Positions 13,362-21,244 of a stretch of DNA of 40,583 nucleotides are shown piece by piece; position 1 is the first letter of the stretch, and each line of letters starts with the position of its first letter. The stretch comes from Snodgrassella alvi (GTDB lineage Bacteria > Pseudomonadota > Gammaproteobacteria > Burkholderiales > Neisseriaceae), in assembly GCF_002777855.1 (NCBI RefSeq), contig NZ_MEIK01000002.1, positions 1 through 40,583 of the forward strand. Direction: 5' to 3'. The notes under the pieces are model-generated. The model saw nothing but the letters and a program-made list of their open reading frames with translations. It was not told the DNA's origin and made no database searches. The position numbers were made by a program, and so were the translations under genes.

Positions 13362-13435
13362 ATACCTGTATAGCATGCCGCCATTGGTTGTTGAGGGGAA
13401 AGAATAGCAACGGCAAATATATTCAAATGAATTAA
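13358..13435 (+). CDS. Tiny CxxC peptide gene, possibly truncated
   Basis: AAGGAGGGG precedes the ATG at 13358, which overlaps the previous stop as ATGA, so initiation looks strong. The product starts MNTCIACRHWLLRGKNSNGK and ends after 25 residues at two adjacent stops. C-x-x-C-R-H-W begins a zinc-binding small phage protein type that normally has more cysteines later. In-frame codons after the stops include one Cys, so this may be a remnant. Confidence 0.45.
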   Translation: MNTCIACRHWLLRGKNSNGKYIQMN

Positions 13436-13482
13436 TAAAAATGCCGTCAACAACTTATGCAAATTGAAAACAGGAGTAAAAA

Positions 13483-13752
13483 ATGACTATCGTAATAAAT
13501 GTGCCATATTCTATCGATAAGATTAAAAAAACATTCAAAGAGGGTAATGATACATATGCGTTGCTTATGATATCTAACTGCCTAAATCATTTGCAGGCTA
13601 TATCCAATTTATCTGGCGCATTAATCAATGATGACCGCCTTGATAGCGGCCTTGCTGAAGAGCTTGAGAGCATCAAGCTCCAAGCAATATGTTTAAAAAA
13701 AGAATTATACAGTTTAAAAAATCTCCACTTTCCTCTAAGGGAAATTGAATGA
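13483..13752 (+). CDS. Hypothetical helical protein, 89 residues
   Basis: Family not recognised. Mostly helical, with Leu-rich segments (ALLMISNCLNHLQAISNLSG, LAEELESIKLQAICLKKEL). AGGAG lies 8-9 bases before the ATG, and its stop overlaps the next start as ATGA. That puts it in an operon of small early genes between replication and nuclease genes. Confidence 0.6.
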   Translation: MTIVINVPYSIDKIKKTFKEGNDTYALLMISNCLNHLQAISNLSGALINDDRLDSGLAEELESIKLQAICLKKELYSLKNLHFPLREIE

Positions 13753-14066
13753 TAAACGCCATTGAAATTGAATATCTAACGGACATAAATCCAGCCATCC
13801 TTAAAGAGCAAGTACAGGCATGTCGAAGATTATGGAAGATGGTAATAATTTATGCATTACGGGAAGCCCGCGACCGAATAGCAAACACAAAATCAAAGTA
13901 TATTGAACAGGCGATAAGAAAAGAGATGCGATATTTCGAAAGCCCAGATTTTAAAAAATTATGTGAACTTGCTGATATTGAAATTAAATCTGTTGCGATT
14001 AAGCAGGGGTTGCGGACGTTACGGAAATGGGATGCTCGCACACCAGCTACAAAGGCTAAACGATGA
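13749..14066 (+). CDS. Hypothetical phage protein, 105 residues
   Basis: The pattern LWKMVIIYALREARDRIANT, followed by YFESPDFKKLCELADI and a basic end, is of a type seen in small phage early proteins, but I cannot name a function. It overlaps both neighbours by 4 bases, so the three genes are translationally coupled. AAGGG lies 7 bases before the ATG. The basic C-terminus (RTLRKWDARTPATKAKR) could contact nucleic acid. Confidence 0.62.
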   Translation: MINAIEIEYLTDINPAILKEQVQACRRLWKMVIIYALREARDRIANTKSKYIEQAIRKEMRYFESPDFKKLCELADIEIKSVAIKQGLRTLRKWDARTPATKAKR

Positions 14067-14413
14067 TTAAACATTTTTACGCCCTTGGCCGCCTGCCAGT
14101 TGGTCAGATGAATAAAACCGAATGCGCTTACGAACAAGAGGTTTTAAAACCAGCCTTACACGCGGGCAAAATCGTTTGGTATCTCTTTGAGAGTGTCAAA
14201 CTCAAACTGGCCAATAACACCTTTTACACCCCTGATTTTATCGTAATGAATGCTGATAGAACGATTGAAATGCATGAAGTCAAGGGTTTTTGGATGGATG
14301 ACGCAAGAGTAAAAATCAAAGTAGCCGCAAATCACTACCCGTTCAAATTTATTGCAGTTAAGCGTGCGACCAAAAAGCTTGGCGGAGGTTGGGTTATTGA
14401 GGAGTTCAAATAA
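14063..14413 (+). CDS. PD-(D/E)XK nuclease-like protein (DUF1064 type)
   Basis: A 116-residue protein. It has an early acidic residue (Glu20 in NKTE), then FYTPDF with Asp58 and HEVKG with Glu72 and Lys74, the layout of a minimal PD-(D/E)XK nuclease core, followed by KIKVAANHYPFKFIAV. This matches small DUF1064-like phage proteins encoded near NinX/NinE-type genes. It may process branched or broken DNA. It overlaps the previous gene by 4 bases and touches the next. Confidence 0.7.
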   Translation: MIKHFYALGRLPVGQMNKTECAYEQEVLKPALHAGKIVWYLFESVKLKLANNTFYTPDFIVMNADRTIEMHEVKGFWMDDARVKIKVAANHYPFKFIAVKRATKKLGGGWVIEEFK

Positions 14414-15012
14414 TGGAAATCATGGCCGTTAAAGCTGTCGATAATAGTTTACGCCCCGTTACTCCTATTGATGCCGATGCTGTCAACAAACTAAAGATAG
14501 GACAGGCGGTTAAACTCAAAGTGACGACGCAAAAGCCTCGCAGCTTGCCGCACCATCGACTATTTTTTGGCGGGTTATTGCCTCTTGCCTTTGATTACTG
14601 GCAGCCAGCAGGCGGCCTAATTAGTCCGAATGAGCGCGGTGTTGTTGAATGGGTAGCGAAAAGGTTGGACAAGTTTGCAGGAAACAAAGGCATTATCGTG
14701 GCCGCAGCTGAAGAAGCCTTGTCATTATTGGCCAAAAAACGAGCCGAAAAAATTCCAACCTTAGAAAAAGATATTAACGCCTTTCGGGACTGGCTGACAA
14801 AAGAGGCCGGCTATTTTGAGCTTTTTATTACGCCCTCCGGAGTAATCAAAAGAGCTAAATCTATTAGCTTTGCAAATATGGAGCAAGAAGAATTCAACGC
14901 ATTCTATAAGGCATGTTTTAACGTGTGCTGGAACATGATTTTGTGTAATAAATTTTCCAGTGAAGAAGAAGCACAGGTTGCAATAGACCATCTTATGTCA
15001 TTAGGTAACTAG
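14413..15012 (+). CDS. DUF1367 family phage protein
   Basis: A 199-residue protein. After a short lead come IGQAVKLKVTTQKPRSLPHH, RLFFGGLLPLAFDYWQPAGG and a C-terminal FNAFYKACFNVCWNMIL, which fit the DUF1367 family found in the nin-like region of lambdoid phages. The biochemical role is not known; location suggests recombination or repair. GGAG lies 8 bases before the ATG at 14413, and TAATG couples it to the nuclease-like gene. Confidence 0.78.
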   Translation: MEIMAVKAVDNSLRPVTPIDADAVNKLKIGQAVKLKVTTQKPRSLPHHRLFFGGLLPLAFDYWQPAGGLISPNERGVVEWVAKRLDKFAGNKGIIVAAAEEALSLLAKKRAEKIPTLEKDINAFRDWLTKEAGYFELFITPSGVIKRAKSISFANMEQEEFNAFYKACFNVCWNMILCNKFSSEEEAQVAIDHLMSLGN

Positions 15013-15014
15013 CC

Positions 15015-15308
15015 ATGAGCAAAATTACTCAATCAGCAAAAGGGCAACAATGTCAGGTGCGTTTAGAGGGAATCTGCAACGGCAATCCGGAAACGGTCGT
15101 TTTAGCACATTACAGAATGTCAGGTACGTGCGGTACTGGGATTAAGCCCAACGATATTTTAGGCGCGTACGCCTGTAGTGCTTGTCACGATGAAGTAGAC
15201 CGCCGGACAAGGTATTTAGATGCGGATACTGTGCGACTTCATCACGCGGAAGGCGTTTTGCGAACACAATTATTATTACTCAACCAGCATTTAATACGAG
15301 TAGGCTAG
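15015..15308 (+). CDS. YbcO-like nuclease (DUF1364)
   Basis: A 97-residue protein with the full family pattern: SAKGQQCQVRLEGICNGNPE, AHYRMSGTCGTGIKPNDILG, then ACSACHDEVDRRTR. The cysteines and His of C..C and CxxCHD form a zinc/HNH-like site as described for E. coli YbcO. It would act on DNA in the late-early stage. It follows DUF1367 with 2 bases between them, and the Q-like gene starts 8 bases later. Confidence 0.85.
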   Translation: MSKITQSAKGQQCQVRLEGICNGNPETVVLAHYRMSGTCGTGIKPNDILGAYACSACHDEVDRRTRYLDADTVRLHHAEGVLRTQLLLLNQHLIRVG

Positions 15309-15316
15309 GAGCGATT

Positions 15317-15817
15317 ATGTACGAATCGATAGACGATATGCTGTGTGAAGTTTTCTACATTAAAAATACTCTCATAATGGGCAAAAGTAATTCAGCGCGT
15401 ATAGAAGAGTGGATTAAATCTAAAGGCGTCATTGACAGAGGAACATCGGGATTAACTCAGCATGATTTACACGCAAACAGTGCCATGATTTTGAGCCGAG
15501 TAGAGAATATTTTAAATGACATTGAATGGACATATATTCAAGCTGAATATGGCTATGATTTGTCAGGGATTATTGATTTAACTAATTATATAGTAGCTAG
15601 AACTAATGGGCTAAGCCGTTTGGAAAGCGATACATTATTGGAATATTTGTTTGTTGGGCAAATTAAACAGTCAACTATGCAAGACAAATTTAATTGGAGC
15701 AAAGGAAAGCTGTATAGAAAAATAAGACGGATTAAATTGGTAATTAACCGTCTTCATAATAATTGCATCATCAAGCTGGAGTCAAAGATGGAAAGCTATT
15801 TAAGTAAAAATATGTAA
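15317..15817 (+). CDS. Probable late-gene regulator (antitermination Q-like position)
   Basis: A 166-residue protein. It contains LHANSAMILSRVENILNDIE, then WTYIQAEYGYD, and a C-terminal HTH-like, basic region (MQDKFNWSKGKLYRKIRRIK). Similar patterns occur in phage proteins annotated as antitermination or late regulators. It is the last early gene before the late region, exactly where Q lies in lambdoid phages. AGGAG lies 6 bases before the ATG. The role rests mostly on position. Confidence 0.55.
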   Translation: MYESIDDMLCEVFYIKNTLIMGKSNSARIEEWIKSKGVIDRGTSGLTQHDLHANSAMILSRVENILNDIEWTYIQAEYGYDLSGIIDLTNYIVARTNGLSRLESDTLLEYLFVGQIKQSTMQDKFNWSKGKLYRKIRRIKLVINRLHNNCIIKLESKMESYLSKNM

Positions 15818-15950
15818 TATATATTACAAATAAATAATATGACTAGAAAAAAGCGGGGAAAATATATACAATTTTGCTATTCTTCGGATAAGACTTACGG
15901 TAAGAATAGTTTAATTTTAGATGTGTGTTTAATTTGGTTTGCACAATCCA
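15818..15950 (+). other. Candidate late-promoter region
   Basis: About 130 AT-rich bases after the Q-like gene, where lambda has pR'. It contains TATATATTAC and TATACAATTTTGCTATTCTTC, which give several possible -10 boxes, and GTCTTATCC/ACGGTAAGAATAG-like inverted segments, but no clear -35. I cannot name one promoter. Confidence 0.3.
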
Positions 15951-15976
15951 AAACGCCAGCAATTTAGCTGGCGTTT
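15951..15976. terminator. Bidirectional palindromic terminator after hicB
   Basis: AAACGCCAGC-AATTTA-GCTGGCGTTT, a relative of the common palindrome with a longer stem, between the rightward early region and the leftward hicAB pair. Confidence 0.75.
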
Positions 15977-15981
15977 TGTTG

Positions 15982-16404
15982 TTAATTAGCGCTTGCTTTA
16001 GTACTTGTGCTATTCATTCTGTCAAGCGCTGCCTTGGCTAAAAAATTAGAACGAGAGTCATGGGTTAATGTCACATAGCTGTCTACTTTGTCTAGTAGGT
16101 ATTTTGGCCAGCTAACATTAAAGCGTTCTGGCTTTAGGGTCAGGTGATTGATATTAACTTCGATGCCAATCCATTGTGCGCCGGCATAGTCAGGGTTGGT
16201 CATGAGGGTTTCAAGGGTGGGCTGGTGTATTTCAGGTTCTTCGCCATCTTCCAGCATGCCCTCAATATGGAACAAAATGGCCTGCTTGGTTTCTTCAATG
16301 GCCTTATCAAGTGTATCGCCGTAAGAGAAGCATCCGGACAAGGCGGGCACGGTTACACCGTAGCCGGTATTTTCGTCCTTGTGAATAGCGATGTATAGAA
16401 ACAT
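15982..16404 (-). CDS. hicB: HicB-type antitoxin
   Basis: A 140-residue protein. The N-terminal HicB fold (FLYIAIHKDENTGYGVTVPA, then LSGCFSYGDTLDKAIEE) is followed by a C-terminal ribbon-helix-helix (RFNVSWPKYLLDKVDSYV, SNFLAKAALDRM). It should neutralise HicA and repress the operon. The ATG at 16404 is chosen since the family begins just there and AAAGG lies 6 bases upstream; the open frame runs back to 16575 through hicA. It follows hicA by 28 bases. Confidence 0.92.
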   Translation of the reverse strand: MFLYIAIHKDENTGYGVTVPALSGCFSYGDTLDKAIEETKQAILFHIEGMLEDGEEPEIHQPTLETLMTNPDYAGAQWIGIEVNINHLTLKPERFNVSWPKYLLDKVDSYVTLTHDSRSNFLAKAALDRMNSTSTKASAN

Positions 16405-16432
16405 GATGTGCCTTTCTTGTAACGCCAGCCTA

Positions 16433-16612
16433 TTACAGGCCGGCTTGCTTGAATATGTTTTTAATTGTCCCTTTTGGTAAATCCTTTTTAGGGTGAGGGA
16501 CGGTAACGCGCCCTGATTTGCTGGGGTGTTTGAATTGATGGTGGCTGCCTTTGGTTGCGACCTCGTACCATCCATCGTTGAGCAACATTTTTATCACAGC
16601 AGAGCTATTCAT
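16433..16612 (-). CDS. hicA: HicA-type mRNA interferase toxin
   Basis: A 59-residue protein with the small double-stranded-RNA-binding fold of HicA: SAVIKMLLNDGWYEV, GSHHQFKH with catalytic His24, VTVPHPKKDLPKGTI and the basic C-terminus IFKQAGL. It would cleave mRNA when HicB is lost. The start at 16612 has a G-rich ribosome site (AAGGGGGGATT) directly upstream and matches family length; the in-frame start at 16645 does not. Confidence 0.92.
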   Translation of the reverse strand: MNSSAVIKMLLNDGWYEVATKGSHHQFKHPSKSGRVTVPHPKKDLPKGTIKNIFKQAGL

Positions 16613-16627
16613 AATCCCCCCTTGTTT

Positions 16628-16645
16628 GTGTGTATTATTACACAC
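16628..16645. promoter_or_regulatory. Probable HicB operator at the hicAB promoter
   Basis: GTGTGTA-TTAT-TACACAC is a palindrome 16 bases before the hicA start. On the minus strand a TAATAAT -10-like element lies inside it, so binding would block transcription. The RHH domain of HicB is the likely ligand. Confidence 0.55.
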
Positions 16646-16773
16646 CGGAAAAAAAATAACAATAATAATGCGTATTTGTTTGTATGAATTTTATTTGGCG
16701 GAATGGCGTGTGCTGTTCCGTTTTTTGTTTTAAGCAGGTTTACTACAGATAGTAATTTTAGATGAAACCTAAC

Positions 16774-16800
16774 CCCATGCGCTTGCATGGGCTTTTTTTT
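16774..16800 (+). terminator. Terminator directly before the next ribosome site
   Basis: CCCATGC-GCTT-GCATGGG then CTTTTTTTT; GGAG of the next gene begins at 16801 with no gap. Confidence 0.75.
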
Positions 16801-16813
16801 GGAGCAGCTCGTA

Positions 16814-17245
16814 ATGAGTACATTAGATATTAAACAAGCATACCTTATAGGCCTTGGGCAAGGTGTCATCCAAGCCAAACAAAACGCAGAATTAGCCGAA
16901 AGGACACAAAAGAGATTGCAGCGGATGTGTGTAGAGATTAAAGAGGCTATTGGACTGGAGGGGCTAGAAATTGAAGCTAAAGCGAGCCTATGGGACGAGT
17001 CGCTAAAAATAGAAATTAAAATGAATGGCTTTGTTTTGTTTGCGCTTACCGCTCCGAATATTAGCAATGGCTTTCCATTAGTAGTTAACTTTGAGGCGCC
17101 TCTATGTAAATTAAATGTAGTTAATTCACAGGAAGAGTTAGAGCAAGTTATATGTGACTATATGTCTGATGCGAGTGTGGGGAAGCGATTTTATGAAATG
17201 CTGCAATGGATTGAGTTACCAGCTCATGTTAGGGATGAGTTATGA
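16814..17245 (+). CDS. Hypothetical protein, 143 residues
   Basis: Family not recognised. It begins MSTLDIKQAYLIGLGQGVIQ, followed by a helical, charged stretch and a mixed strand region (LEIEAKASLWDESLKIEIKM). The ATG at 16814 has GGAG 9 bases upstream; an upstream frame to 16787 runs through the terminator. It overlaps the HNH endonuclease start by 4 bases, so it is part of the packaging operon. Confidence 0.6.
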   Translation: MSTLDIKQAYLIGLGQGVIQAKQNAELAERTQKRLQRMCVEIKEAIGLEGLEIEAKASLWDESLKIEIKMNGFVLFALTAPNISNGFPLVVNFEAPLCKLNVVNSQEELEQVICDYMSDASVGKRFYEMLQWIELPAHVRDEL

Positions 17246-17556
17246 AAATACCAACATTAAAGCCTAGCTTACCCGAGTACACAAACACACGGGCAACGGT
17301 ATTCAAAGACAAGGCGGGGGCAACAAAGCGCATTAGGGGATATGAATGGCAGTTAATCAAGCGCCGGATACTGGAGCGAGACAACTACAGGTGCCAACAT
17401 TGCGGCCGAGTTGGAGGGATTTTACAGGTTGACCACATCATTCCGCTTGAGCAGGGCGGGAGTAATGACGACATTAACCTGCAGGTATTGTGTTCAGAGT
17501 GTCACCAGCAGAAAACAACAGAAGAACTACGCGAGAGATATAGGCGTGGATGGTAA
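17242..17556 (+). CDS. HNH endonuclease next to terminase
   Basis: A 104-residue protein with Cys51-x-x-Cys54 (CQHC), Asp64-His65 (VDHIIPL), GG.N. with Asn79 and Cys84-x-x-Cys87-His88 (CSECHQQK), the full HNH/zinc pattern. In HK97-like phages HNH proteins beside the terminase help terminase cleavage and head packaging. GGGATGAG precedes the ATG, overlapping the previous stop. Confidence 0.92.
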   Translation: MKIPTLKPSLPEYTNTRATVFKDKAGATKRIRGYEWQLIKRRILERDNYRCQHCGRVGGILQVDHIIPLEQGGSNDDINLQVLCSECHQQKTTEELRERYRRGW

Positions 17557-17678
17557 ATAAGAACGAAGATGAACGCGGCAAAGAATTTAGAGCAGTACCG
17601 GCGCGGTCGTGGTGCTGTGTGTGCCATGCCATGGTTGTACCCAGATGGGATAGTAACATAAGGTTATTATCACGGTAG
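17550..17678 (+). CDS. Possible tiny CxxC protein
   Basis: A 42-residue frame that overlaps the end of the HNH gene, containing SWCCVCHAMVV and then charged residues. AGGCGTGG precedes the ATG. Without a family match it could be a chance frame; it is listed because the gap to the terminase is otherwise empty. Confidence 0.25.
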   Translation: MVNKNEDERGKEFRAVPARSWCCVCHAMVVPRWDSNIRLLSR

Positions 17679-17798
17679 GGTGGTAGTAAAGTTCGGTTAC
17701 TATGCGCTCCGACACCGCGCGTTCCCTCACCAATAAAAAAAAAGGCCTGTATACACCTGTTAATTAACAAAATCTGCTTAAAAAATAGGCAATATAAT
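17679..17798 (+). other. Gap before terminase small subunit, candidate cos region
   Basis: No gene is seen. The segment has alternating repeats (GTAACATAAGGTTATTATCAC, then GGTTACTATGCG) and a GC-rich run CGCTCCGACACCGCGCG. Cohesive-end sites of HK97-like phages often lie between the HNH gene and the terminase, so a cos site here is possible but not shown. Confidence 0.3.
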
Positions 17799-18272
17799 AT
17801 GATTTTAAATGAAAAACAGGAATTATTCGCGATTAACGTTGCGGCGGGCATAAATCAGACGGAAGCGTGTATTAATGCGGGTTACAGCAAGAATGGCGCC
17901 GCGGTCGCCGCATGTCGATTAATGAAAAATCCGGCCATTTTAGCGCGGATTGAAGAGCTGAAAAACCAGCAAAACGGAATTAACAAAAAACTTAACAACC
18001 CTGTTAAGTCAGATGTTAATGATGTTAATACGGAAAGCCGGCCGACAGCTGAGAATAATGACCCCTTACAGTTTTTGCTTAATGTCATGCTTGATGAGGA
18101 TTCGCCGCTTAAATTGCGCGTTGATGCGGCAAAAATCCTGATGCCATATAAGCATGGCCGCATCGGGGAAACCGGTAAAAAAGAGGCGGCCAAGGATGCT
18201 GCGGCACAAAAATCGCGCCTTGGCGGGCTGTCTGCACGCTTAGAGCAAAAAGGACTACGAAAGGTAAAATAA
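17799..18272 (+). CDS. terS: Terminase small subunit
   Basis: A 157-residue protein. The N-terminal HTH (LNEKQELFAINVAAGINQTE, then AGYSKNGAAVAACRLMKNP) is the DNA-binding domain of Terminase_2-type small subunits. A helical middle part (FLLNVMLDEDSPLKLRVDAA) and KHGRIGETGKKEAA follow. It would recognise the packaging site and pass DNA to the large subunit, which starts 1 codon later. The ribosome site is weak (TAGGCAATATA). Confidence 0.85.
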   Translation: MILNEKQELFAINVAAGINQTEACINAGYSKNGAAVAACRLMKNPAILARIEELKNQQNGINKKLNNPVKSDVNDVNTESRPTAENNDPLQFLLNVMLDEDSPLKLRVDAAKILMPYKHGRIGETGKKEAAKDAAAQKSRLGGLSARLEQKGLRKVK

Positions 18273-19991
18273 ATGGCTGATTGGGTAACAGCCTGCCCCG
18301 ATTGGGAAACGCGGATTGTTAACCGAGAGTCATTAATACCATGTAAGCCGCTGTTTCCAGAGGTGGCAGAAATTGCAATAGAGGTTTTTGGCGATTTAAT
18401 TGTGCCGGATATGGCGGGGTTGCCCAAAATGCGCGACGTTATGCCGCCGTGGGTATTTGATTTCGTCGGCGCGATTTTTGGGGCGCTTGACCCTTATACG
18501 CAACGGCGATTGATTAAAAAATTCTTTTTGCTGATTAGTAAAAAAAACGCTAAATCAACGATTGCTGCCGGCATTATGATAACGGCGCTTGAATTGAACG
18601 AGCGGCATATGGCAGAAGCCATCATTTTGGCGCCAACCAAAGAAGTTGCGGACAATTCATTCAAACCCGCTGCGGGCATGATTGAGTTTGATGAGGAAAT
18701 GAGAGATAAATACATCATTTCCAAGCACACGAAGACTATAACCCATCTGGCCACGGATTCTACTTTAAAAGTTATTGCGGCCGATGACAAATCAGCCGCA
18801 GGGGCTAAGGCCTCTTTTGTTTTAATCGATGAAATGCATTTATTTGCAGATATTGCCAATGCTGAATCTATCATTAAAGAGGCCACCGGCGGTTTGATGT
18901 CTAAGGTTGATGGTTTTTTAATCATGCTAACCACGCAATCAAAAGCACCACCGGCTGGTGTTTTTAAAACCGAGCTTGAGTATGCGCGCTCCGTCCGTGA
19001 TGGCAAGATGGCAGACGGCGAAGAAATGGTAGATAAAACCTATTTGCCAATAATTTATGAGTTTCCGCCTCCGTTGATTAAATCGGGGGCATATAAAAAG
19101 CCCGAAAACTTCTATATAACCAACCCAAGCCTCGGCTACTCAGTAGACGAGGCTTATTTAATAAGCGAATACCGTCAGGCTGCGCTAAAGGGCAAAGAGG
19201 CGTTAATTGAGTTTGAGGCCAAGCATTTAAATAAAGAGGTCGGGCTTAATTTGCGTTCTGACCGCTGGGGCGGGGCGGATTACTGGTTACAGCAGACTGA
19301 TGACACCCTGACACTAGATACCCTGCTGGAACGTAGCGAGGTCGTTGTAATTGGCCTTGATGGCGGGGGTAATGATGATTTATTCGGTTTAGCTGTCGTC
19401 GGACGGGAAAGAGGTTCGCAGCACTGGCTATCATGGTGTTACGCATGGGCAAATCCACCCGTACTAAACAACCGTAAGGACATATTGCCGCAACTGGACT
19501 CATTTGCCAAAAATGGCGACCTGACTTTGTGCGAAAACGTGGGTGACGACCTAGAAGAAGTGTCCGAGATATGTTTGAAAGTGCTGCAAACGGGGCTTTT
19601 GCATTCGATAGCAGTTGACCGCTACGGCATGGAGCCGGTTTTACAAACCATACAAAATAAAATCATTGCCAATAATTACCCATTTCCGGCTGACCTTTTT
19701 AAGGCAATTTCGCAAGGTTTCAAAATGACCGGCACCATTAAGGCTACGGAACGGGCTTTGGCAAGTGGAGAGATGTGGCATGCCAATCAGTTGCTGATGA
19801 ATTGGAATGTTGGTAATGCGCGCGTTATTCAGTCGGGTAACGGCATTCAAGTTACTAAACAATATGCCGGATTTGCCAAAATTGATAGCTTAATGGCTTT
19901 GTTTGATGCTGTTGCGGTGATAGCCACCAATCCGCCATCACGCTGGGGCGGCAATATTGATGATTTTCTGGAAAATTATATCATAGGTTAG
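18273..19991 (+). CDS. terL: Terminase large subunit
   Basis: A 572-residue protein, full length for HK97-type TerL. The ATPase has a Walker A-like SKKNAKST (about 89-96) and Walker B VLIDEMH (about 183-189). The C-terminal RNase H-like nuclease begins with VVVIGLDGGGNDD (Asp363) and has IAVDRYGMEP further on. It drives DNA into the prohead and cuts concatemers. It is directly followed by the portal gene. Confidence 0.95.
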   Translation: MADWVTACPDWETRIVNRESLIPCKPLFPEVAEIAIEVFGDLIVPDMAGLPKMRDVMPPWVFDFVGAIFGALDPYTQRRLIKKFFLLISKKNAKSTIAAGIMITALELNERHMAEAIILAPTKEVADNSFKPAAGMIEFDEEMRDKYIISKHTKTITHLATDSTLKVIAADDKSAAGAKASFVLIDEMHLFADIANAESIIKEATGGLMSKVDGFLIMLTTQSKAPPAGVFKTELEYARSVRDGKMADGEEMVDKTYLPIIYEFPPPLIKSGAYKKPENFYITNPSLGYSVDEAYLISEYRQAALKGKEALIEFEAKHLNKEVGLNLRSDRWGGADYWLQQTDDTLTLDTLLERSEVVVIGLDGGGNDDLFGLAVVGRERGSQHWLSWCYAWANPPVLNNRKDILPQLDSFAKNGDLTLCENVGDDLEEVSEICLKVLQTGLLHSIAVDRYGMEPVLQTIQNKIIANNYPFPADLFKAISQGFKMTGTIKATERALASGEMWHANQLLMNWNVGNARVIQSGNGIQVTKQYAGFAKIDSLMALFDAVAVIATNPPSRWGGNIDDFLENYIIG

Positions 19992-19994
19992 TAC

Positions 19995-21239
19995 ATGGGA
20001 ACTTTGCAAGACGTTGGATTTTGGCGAAATCTGGTCAATTTTTTCCGCCCACAAATGAAGTTAGGCAAAGGCGAGCGGATGCCACCAATATCGGGCGGCT
20101 CGTCGGTAAGTGGTGTCACGGTTACCCCTGAAAAGGCATTAAAACTTTCTGCGGTCTGGTCTTGTATCAATTTGCGGTCTGGTCTGGTGTCTACTTTGCC
20201 ATTTTCTTTGCGAACGGCCGACAAAAAGAGCGCGATAAACCATCCGTTATATGACATTCTGTGCTATGCGCCTAATGCCGACATGACGCCGGCGGAATTT
20301 TGGCAGGCAATGATGACGTCTATTGATATACACGGGAACGCCTTTGCCGAAATTAAGCGCAAAGGCGAGCGAATTATATCCTTGGAGGTTTTGGACGCCG
20401 ATAAAGTGACGATAAAACGGGCGCAGAATGGTGCGGTGCAATACGAATATAACGAGGGGGACGGCATTCGGACACTGAATGCGCGTGATGTCTTCCATCT
20501 TAAGGATTTTACTGTTGACGGTATAACCGGCCTTTCGCCTTTGTCGTATGGCGCGGATATTCTCGGTTTACAAATTCATGCCAATGACACAACCGCATAC
20601 GATTACAAAAACCGCTTTAAAGGGCGTGATGTGATTGTTTACAGAGGAGCGGGACAGGGTGGCACATCCATATTGACAGAGAAGCAGCGCGATGAAACAA
20701 GGAAATGGCTGGAAAAATTTTCCGCAGCCAGCGAAGCTGGTAAAACGCCGGTTCTTGAGGGTGGTTTTGACCTTATCAACCGCGCACCATCTCTAAGCCC
20801 GATTGATGCGCAGTTACTGGAATCGCGGCTTTTTGGCATTGAAGAGATTTGCCGATGTTTTGGCGTGCCGCCGCAGCTGATAGGGCATACCAGTAAATCA
20901 TCAAGCTGGGCATCAAGCTACGAAAATACGGTATTAAGTTTCCAAGCATTTGTGCTGGTGCCGAGACTGACACGAATTGAGCAGGCGATTGAACATAAAT
21001 TGCTTAGTCCTGCTGAACGTAAAATTCTAACGCCTAAATTCAACACAGAGGGCTTGTTACGAGCCTCTCCGGATAAACGTGCGAGCTTTTACACCTCCAT
21101 GGTACAAAACGGTATCTATACGCGTAATCACGTGCGCGACCTTGAAGACTTGCCAGCAGTCGAGGGGGGTGACGAATTAACCATTCAATTAAATATGGGG
21201 ACGCTTAACCATGCAGCAAAGGAGCCTTTAAAGGATTAG
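19995..21239 (+). CDS. Portal protein (HK97 family)
   Basis: A 414-residue protein. It has the family signature AVWSCINLRSGLVSTLPFSL, then AEFWQAMMTSIDIHGNAFAE, LKDFTVDGITGLSP and the clip/stem part SRLFGIEEICRCFGVPPQLI. It would form the dodecameric DNA channel at one head vertex. It begins 3 bases after terL and ends 5 bases before the protease gene, the canonical HK97 order. Confidence 0.95.
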   Translation: MGTLQDVGFWRNLVNFFRPQMKLGKGERMPPISGGSSVSGVTVTPEKALKLSAVWSCINLRSGLVSTLPFSLRTADKKSAINHPLYDILCYAPNADMTPAEFWQAMMTSIDIHGNAFAEIKRKGERIISLEVLDADKVTIKRAQNGAVQYEYNEGDGIRTLNARDVFHLKDFTVDGITGLSPLSYGADILGLQIHANDTTAYDYKNRFKGRDVIVYRGAGQGGTSILTEKQRDETRKWLEKFSAASEAGKTPVLEGGFDLINRAPSLSPIDAQLLESRLFGIEEICRCFGVPPQLIGHTSKSSSWASSYENTVLSFQAFVLVPRLTRIEQAIEHKLLSPAERKILTPKFNTEGLLRASPDKRASFYTSMVQNGIYTRNHVRDLEDLPAVEGGDELTIQLNMGTLNHAAKEPLKD

Positions 21240-21244
21240 ACATA

